Positions 7,452-11,736 of a stretch of 11,736 bases of DNA are shown here, piece after piece. The DNA is from Aquifex aeolicus. Its GTDB lineage: Bacteria; Aquificota; Aquificia; Aquificales; Aquificaceae. The notes beneath the pieces were generated by a model, which had not been told where the DNA came from, searched no databases, and worked only from the letters and a program-made list of their open reading frames with translations. The DNA is taken from contig DQVZ01000259.1 in NCBI GenBank assembly GCA_015661465.1, positions 1 to 11,736 on the forward strand. Reading direction: 5' to 3'. Numbering within the stretch: the first letter of the stretch is position 1; the number at the start of each line of letters is the position of its first letter. The position numbers and the translations under genes were made by a program.

Positions 7452-8120
7452 ATGAAACTCTTCAAAGAGCTTGAAGAAACTAAGGAATTGGTAATAAAAA
7501 TGGCAAAATACGTTCAAGAAGCAATAGACAAAGCCACGGAATCACTAAACAAACAGGATATCGAACTTGCGGAGGAAGTCATAAAGGGAGATGATACTAT
7601 AGACCTGCTTGAAGTGGATATAGAAAGAAGGTGTATCAGGATGATAGCCCTTTACCAACCTGAGGCTGGAGACCTTAGAATGATAATGGGAATATATAAA
7701 ATCGTCTCAGACCTTGAGAGAATGGGAGACGAAGCAGAAAATATAGCGGAGAGAGCAATACTACTTGCAGAAGAACCTCCCCTAAAGCCTTATATAAACA
7801 TAAACTTCATGGCTGAAATGGTAAAAGAGATGGTAAATGACAGCGTTATATCCTTTATTCAGAAGGATACTCTCCTTGCTAAAAAAGTGATAGAAAAAGA
7901 CGATACAGTTGATGAACTTTACCATCAGCTTGAGAGGGAATTGATGACTTATGTTCTTGAAGACCCGAGAAATATAAAAAGGGCAATGCACCTTTCTTTT
8001 GTAGCGAGACATTACGAAAGGATTGCAGACCACGCTGAAAATGTTGCGGAAGCTGCAATATACTTATCCGAAGGGGAAATAGTTAAGCATCAGCACATAA
8101 AAGAGAAAGGTGAAGAGTAA
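7452..8120 (+). CDS. phoU: PhoU phosphate signalling regulator
   Basis: Cytosolic all-helical protein that links the PstSCAB phosphate transporter to a sensor kinase and usually represses phosphate-starvation signalling when phosphate is plentiful. It has 222 residues made of two three-helix repeats. Each repeat carries the acidic metal-binding signature: SDLERMGDEAENIAE (86-100; E89, D93, E97) and RHYERIADHAENVAE (186-200; E189, D193, E196). It overlaps the following histidine kinase gene by 11 bp, so the two are probably made together. No pst genes are in the window, which is unusual because phoU often follows pstB. The ATG at 7452 gives the usual N terminus (KLFKELEETKELVIKMA). Confidence 0.95.
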   Translation: MKLFKELEETKELVIKMAKYVQEAIDKATESLNKQDIELAEEVIKGDDTIDLLEVDIERRCIRMIALYQPEAGDLRMIMGIYKIVSDLERMGDEAENIAERAILLAEEPPLKPYININFMAEMVKEMVNDSVISFIQKDTLLAKKVIEKDDTVDELYHQLERELMTYVLEDPRNIKRAMHLSFVARHYERIADHAENVAEAAIYLSEGEIVKHQHIKEKGEE

Positions 8121-9861
8121 AATCTTATTTTTATTACTTCTAATACTCCTTATCGGAGTCAATTTTGCTTTTTTCCTAAACCTTAGAAATCTTCCGGATA
8201 TTAATTATCCTTTTATACTCATCGTTATAAACCTTGACTTCCTGTTCCTGATAATAATTTCTGCGGTAATCTTCAGAAAACTTATAAAGGTTTACTTAGG
8301 AAAGAGTCAACATAAGCTGAGAAGAAAGATAGCCAATGTATTAATCCTGTATATTTTTATTCCTCTTTTAGCCCTAAATATTCTTTCGGCTGTTCTCATA
8401 TTCCAATCTACGAAAGGGTTTTTGAGCGGAAAAGTAAGGGAACTTTCAAAACAGGCGGAGTATATATACCGCCAGCTAAAGGAGTATACCTTTAAAAATC
8501 TTCACGAAAAAAAGGAAATATTGAGCAAGCTCTCGGAAGAGGAGATAAGGGGATTATCCTTTGTTAAAGAAATAAAGAACGAACCGTGTAATTACGATGT
8601 AAAGGAGTTTAAAGGGAGCTATCTTATTTGCTTAGGAAATAGATATGTAATTCTAAAAAAAGAAATAACCTTTGAGCAAAATCTGGAAAAATTCGGCAAT
8701 ATAGCTCTAGACCTTCGTTCCCTTACCAAAGCAAGGGATATAATCATGGGAATTTACGTATTTTTAATTATTGCCCTCGGTTTTATCACCCTTTTAGCGA
8801 CTGTATGGCTGTCTATGCTGTTTGCCAGGTACATTAGCGAACCTGTTGAGAAGCTAACGGAAAATGCCTTGGAAATATCAAAGGGTAATTTGAATGTTCC
8901 TGTTGAAGTAGAAGAAAGAGGTGATGAAATAGAGAAACTCGCAAGGGCATTTAAGCAGATGAGAGATAATTTAAAAGCTTTATACAATCACTTAAAGGAA
9001 GAAAAGGAGAATTTACAAAAGCTTCTCGATGCCCTGCCGGTAGCTGTTTTGTTTAGAAAAAGAGAAGGAGAAGTGTTTGTAAACAGAACTTTTCTAAACA
9101 TGTTTGGGCAACCAGGAGATATAAACCGTTTTCTTGAAGAGGTTAAGGAGGCAAAGAATATAAGGACAGAAAAGATAGAGAGACAAGAGGGAGAAATTTA
9201 CATATTTGAGGATATAACTCCCATAGTTTTAGCTGAACGTTTCAGAGTATGGCAGGAGTCGGTAAAAAGAATCGCTCACGAAATAAAAAATCCTTTGACA
9301 CCCATGAAGCTAAACCTGGGAAGGATTTTAAAACATCTGGAAAAGGATACGAATAGAGAAAAGATTAGGGAACTTGTCAACGTGGTTATGGGAGAAGTTG
9401 ACCGTATAAATCTATTGGTGAATCAATTTAAAAATCTGAGTATGGAGAGGAGGATAAATCCCGAAAAGTTTATGATAAGTGAGCTCATTGGAGAAGTTGT
9501 AAAGATTTATCAAAACGGAGGAATAAAAATAAAGCTTGAGGGTGATAGGGAAATTATAGGAGATAGAAATCTTCTTAAGGAAGTCTTTTACAATTTGATT
9601 AATAACTCCATAGAGCACGGTGCTAAAGAGATAAAAATATATGTAAGCAACGGGAAATTAATCTACAAGGATAACGGAAGAGGTATTTCCAAAGAGGAAG
9701 CGGAACATATATTTGAGCCTTTCTTTAGTAAAAATCCTAAGGGTTTCGGAATAGGTATGAGTATAGTGAAGAAAATTATAGAGGAACATGGATGGGAAGT
9801 AAAAGTTTATCCCTCAGAGGAGGGTTTTTGGTTGGAAATAGACTTTAAATCTAAAAACTGA
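8110..9861 (+). CDS. NtrY-like membrane sensor histidine kinase
   Basis: Inner-membrane two-component sensor kinase of 583 residues. Hydrophobic segments lie at about 4-24, 34-56 and 76-98. A probable periplasmic region (100-210) and a fourth segment (212-236) follow. Next come a HAMP domain (about 236-290), a coiled linker, a compact PAS-like domain (about 303-372), HisKA and HATPase. The phosphorylation site is H390 in RIAHEIKNPLTPMKL, the H-box type of NtrY. The ATPase domain has N495 and N499 (EVFYNLINNS), DNGRGI (521-526), EPFF (536-539) and GFGIGM (545-550). All catalytic boxes are intact. The start is a GTG at 8110, inside the end of phoU, with a purine-rich stretch (AGAGAAAG) just upstream. 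No response regulator gene adjoins. NtrY-like kinases usually act on NtrC-type sigma-54 activators, whereas coupling to phoU suggests a PhoR-like phosphate role; the signal is unknown. Confidence 0.92.
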   Translation: MKSKILFLLLLILLIGVNFAFFLNLRNLPDINYPFILIVINLDFLFLIIISAVIFRKLIKVYLGKSQHKLRRKIANVLILYIFIPLLALNILSAVLIFQSTKGFLSGKVRELSKQAEYIYRQLKEYTFKNLHEKKEILSKLSEEEIRGLSFVKEIKNEPCNYDVKEFKGSYLICLGNRYVILKKEITFEQNLEKFGNIALDLRSLTKARDIIMGIYVFLIIALGFITLLATVWLSMLFARYISEPVEKLTENALEISKGNLNVPVEVEERGDEIEKLARAFKQMRDNLKALYNHLKEEKENLQKLLDALPVAVLFRKREGEVFVNRTFLNMFGQPGDINRFLEEVKEAKNIRTEKIERQEGEIYIFEDITPIVLAERFRVWQESVKRIAHEIKNPLTPMKLNLGRILKHLEKDTNREKIRELVNVVMGEVDRINLLVNQFKNLSMERRINPEKFMISELIGEVVKIYQNGGIKIKLEGDREIIGDRNLLKEVFYNLINNSIEHGAKEIKIYVSNGKLIYKDNGRGISKEEAEHIFEPFFSKNPKGFGIGMSIVKKIIEEHGWEVKVYPSEEGFWLEIDFKSKN

Positions 9862-10316
9862 AGGGATTGAAGTATTAAAGTCAGTTGTGTTTCCCAGAGG
9901 GTATCGAGTTCATCCATTACGGCTTCCTCTTGCTCTTCTCTGGAAAGCTTCTTAAAGGGTTCGGATTTTACGCCTCTTTCGTGCATAAGTAAGGGAACAA
10001 ATAGCTTACCTAAAGACCAAAATACAAACGCAAGTTCTATATCACTCAGAAGCGGAAACCTGTTAAAAGTTTCATAGGTTTTCACTCCGGCCCAGTTGGT
10101 CCAGTACCTTATTTCTTTATCTTCAACTCTGTGTTCCATACCGCCTATGTACATGGATCTTAAAGCTTTCAAGAGTCTATCGTCAGGTTCTTTTCCAAGA
10201 ATTTCTTTAACTTCTCTTCCTATTGCATCAAGATCTCCTTTTTTTATCTTTTCGTAATCCTTTAAAAATCTTTCTTTCCAATGTATAAATCTCTGGAGCT
10301 CTTTAAAAGGGGTCAT
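9807..10316 (-). CDS. Unrecognised 169-residue protein after tadA
   Basis: I do not recognise this family. It is a soluble-looking, mostly helical, charged protein with five tryptophans (W13, W72, W75, W100, W141). Its densest segment is YIGGMEHRVEDKEIRYWTNW (56-75). A hydrophobic helix-like stretch (about 92-111, ELAFVFWSLGKLFVPLL) ends in MHERG. An acidic helix (125-140) follows. There is no signal peptide, cysteine pair or nucleotide-binding motif. It is probably real: it begins directly after the tadA stop codon in a tight operon and has normal composition. The last 17 codons overlap the 3' end of the convergent kinase gene by 55 bp, where the tail (SISNQKPSSEG) looks dispensable. No ribosome binding site is clear. 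Confidence 0.75.
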   Translation of the reverse strand: MTPFKELQRFIHWKERFLKDYEKIKKGDLDAIGREVKEILGKEPDDRLLKALRSMYIGGMEHRVEDKEIRYWTNWAGVKTYETFNRFPLLSDIELAFVFWSLGKLFVPLLMHERGVKSEPFKKLSREEQEEAVMDELDTLWETQLTLILQSLQFLDLKSISNQKPSSEG

Positions 10317-10775
10317 CTACTTAATCTTATACCTTAAACTTTTAAAAAACTCTGATAAAAGTTCCTGAGCTTCTTTTATGGGATAGTACTCCCACTTCAC
10401 CCTATGGTTTAGAGTTGGTTCATCGAGAATATTTAGCAAACTCATAACTCCACCGTGTTTATAGTCTAATGCAGAAAAGAAAACTTTACTTACCCTGGCA
10501 AGAACCAAAGCGTATGAACACATAATGCATGGTTCTAAGGATACGTAGACTTCACAGCCTATAAGAAATTTTGAATTTAAGGATTTTGTGGCTTCCCTTA
10601 CACTTAATATCTCTGCGTGAGCTGTAGGGTCTTTTAGGGTTTCCACAAGATTATGGGCTTTTGCTACTATCTTTCCCTCTTTAACAATTACACAACCTAC
10701 GGGAACTTCCCCTTTACTGAAAGCCTTTTCTGCTTCCTTTAGAGCTTCTCTTAGAAAAAATTCTTTATCTTCCAA
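10317..10775 (-). CDS. tadA: tRNA-specific adenosine deaminase
   Basis: Deaminates A34 to inosine in the anticodon of tRNA-Arg(ACG), a zinc enzyme of the cytidine deaminase fold. It has 152 residues, the usual length. EVPVGCVIV (23-31) is an N-terminal family motif. Zinc and catalytic residues are H53-A-E55 in PTAHAE and C83/C86 in EPCIMC. HGG (107-109) and NILDEPTLNHRVKW (115-128) match the TadA C-terminal half, as distinct from guanine or cytosine deaminases. The start is a TTG (10773-10775) supported by AAAGGA 5 nt upstream and by alignment with the N terminus of Aquifex TadA as I recall it. It overlaps the end of aroE by 11 bp and abuts the hypothetical gene downstream. Confidence 0.95.
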   Translation of the reverse strand: MEDKEFFLREALKEAEKAFSKGEVPVGCVIVKEGKIVAKAHNLVETLKDPTAHAEILSVREATKSLNSKFLIGCEVYVSLEPCIMCSYALVLARVSKVFFSALDYKHGGVMSLLNILDEPTLNHRVKWEYYPIKEAQELLSEFFKSLRYKIK

Positions 10776-11577
10776 TGTAGTCCTTTATTGCTTTTTCTGC
10801 AACAGAGTAAGGTGGTTCACATCCGTTCCATATTTTAAAAGCTTCTATGCCTTGCCATAGGAGCATGGGAAGACCGTCTTGGAACTTTGCTCCAACCTTT
10901 CTTGCTTTTTGAATTAGCTTAGTATCCTTATAGATAATATCCACAACAATATGGTCGGGTTTTATAAGGTCGTAATTAAATAATTCAGGGTCATCTTCTT
11001 TTAAACCCACAGTTGTGGTATTAACTATTAAGTCTACGTATTCCACCACTTCCTCAGGGGAATTTATCACTTTTAAATCAAACTTTTCCGCTAAACTTTC
11101 TGCCTTCTCTCTAGTTCTGTTCCAGATGTAAACTTCCGATTTTTCCTTCATTAAGCCATAAGCTACAGCCTTTGAAGCCCCTCCTGCTCCTAAGAGTAAT
11201 ACTTTTTTCCCTTTTAGCTCAGGTAATAACATTTTTACCGCTTTTATAAAACCTATCCAGTCAGTATTAAAGCCTTTTGCCTTTCCGTTTTTGAACTTTA
11301 CGGTATTTACCGCACCTATTTCTTTAGCTGTAGAGTCTATTTCATCTATATACTCAATTACGGATTCCTTATGAGGAACTGTAATATTTATTCCCTTAAC
11401 ACCTATTGCTTTAAATCCTTCAATAGCTTCCTTAAGATTATGCGGGTTTATCTCAAAGGCTAAATAAACTCCGTTTATACCGGCCCACTTGAGAAATGCG
11501 TTCTGAAAAATAGGAGAAAGTGAATGTTTTACGGGATAACCTATTACCCCGTATAACTCTGTTTCTGAATTTATCAT
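10765..11577 (-). CDS. aroE: Shikimate dehydrogenase (NADP+)
   Basis: Reduces 3-dehydroshikimate to shikimate with NADPH, the fourth step of the shikimate pathway to aromatic amino acids. It has 270 residues, a normal length. Substrate-binding SLSP lies at 19-22. ITVPHK (65-70) has the catalytic K70 and FNTDW (103-107) the catalytic D106; both positions match those described for Aquifex AroE. The nucleotide-binding loop is GAGGASKAV (130-138), and WNRT (152-155) is the motif that recognises the NADP phosphate. A C-terminal MLLWQG segment contributes the substrate-contacting Gln. The ATG directly follows the stop codon of the NifU-domain gene, and the 3' end overlaps tadA by 11 bp. The link with these genes is positional only. 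Confidence 0.97.
   Translation of the reverse strand: MINSETELYGVIGYPVKHSLSPIFQNAFLKWAGINGVYLAFEINPHNLKEAIEGFKAIGVKGINITVPHKESVIEYIDEIDSTAKEIGAVNTVKFKNGKAKGFNTDWIGFIKAVKMLLPELKGKKVLLLGAGGASKAVAYGLMKEKSEVYIWNRTREKAESLAEKFDLKVINSPEEVVEYVDLIVNTTTVGLKEDDPELFNYDLIKPDHIVVDIIYKDTKLIQKARKVGAKFQDGLPMLLWQGIEAFKIWNGCEPPYSVAEKAIKDYIGR
10781..10786 (-). promoter_or_regulatory. Shine-Dalgarno site of tadA
   Basis: Reads AAAGGA on the minus strand, 5 nt before the TTG start, within the last codons of aroE. It supports the non-ATG start and translational coupling. Confidence 0.6.
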
Positions 11578-11736
11578 TCAGACAAACTGTCCGAGATTAT
11601 ATTTCTGTTGGGATATCTCTACTTTTTTAACCCATTTAATATTTCCTTTAATTACTGTATCAACCAAGTTTTTGAGGGAAATATCCACTACAGGACAGCT
11701 GGAACATCCTCCTTCAAAGGAGAGGTAGACTATGTC
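11578..11736 (-). CDS. NifU C-terminal domain (iron-sulfur scaffold) protein, partial
   Basis: The last 52 codons of a gene that enters from beyond the right edge, read on the minus strand up to a TGA at 11578-11580. The visible protein contains EGGCSSCPVVDISLKNLVD. This is the CxxC motif and following helix of the NifU C-terminal (Nfu) domain, which holds a transient 4Fe-4S cluster for transfer to target enzymes. It ends VEISQQKYNLGQFV. The amino-terminal part is missing, so I cannot tell whether this is a short stand-alone Nfu protein or a longer fusion. It abuts aroE with no spacer and is probably upstream in the same transcript. Confidence 0.85.
   Translation of the reverse strand, partial: DIVYLSFEGGCSSCPVVDISLKNLVDTVIKGNIKWVKKVEISQQKYNLGQFV

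Overview
The window looks like a piece of a chromosome from a thermophilic bacterium of the Aquificales, close to Aquifex but probably not A. aeolicus itself. Reasons: the DNA is AT-rich, the proteins are rich in Lys, Glu, Ile and Val, genes are packed with almost no spacers, and functionally unrelated genes share operons. Several products (TadA, IspE, AroE, PhoU, DnaC, NadK, GmhA) fit their Aquifex counterparts in length and active-site numbering. The TadA sequence differs at many positions from the A. aeolicus protein as I recall it. No mobile elements, RNA genes, CRISPR arrays or long non-coding stretches were found; the longest gene-free gap is 116 bp (4446-4561).

Layout. (1) 6-2906: a TonB-dependent outer-membrane receptor (minus) diverges from a TonB protein (plus) across about 75 bp of very AT-rich DNA that contains a palindrome. 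The receptor has the CxxxM and HxM residues of the OprC/NosA copper-receptor family, so this pair is best read as a copper uptake module. (2) 2907-4445: a minus-strand operon, ispE (isoprenoid synthesis) followed by a stand-alone RecA/KaiC-type ATPase of unknown role. (3) 4562-6106: a plus-strand pair, a stomatin/SPFH membrane protein and a DnaC-type helicase loader with an N-terminal zinc-binding cysteine cluster. (4) 6052-7436: a minus-strand pair, gmhA (LPS heptose synthesis) and nadK (NADP synthesis), overlapping by 16 bp. (5) 7452-9861: a plus-strand pair, phoU and an NtrY-like membrane histidine kinase, overlapping by 11 bp. (6) 9807-11736: a minus-strand operon, NifU C-terminal-domain gene (cut by the window edge), aroE, tadA and an unrecognised 169-residue protein. 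Its junctions are 0 bp, an 11-bp overlap and 0 bp.

Convergent neighbours have no spacer (tonB/ATPase abut; dnaC/nadK and kinase/hypothetical each overlap by 55 bp), so there is no room for ordinary intergenic terminators. Most genes lack a clear Shine-Dalgarno sequence. The exceptions (receptor, tadA) start with GTG or TTG and fix starts that are not ATG.

The most interesting points are the copper-type receptor with its lysine-rich TonB partner, the PhoU/NtrY-like kinase pairing, the orphan RecA-like ATPase, and the unrecognised protein after tadA. The rest is ordinary housekeeping content.
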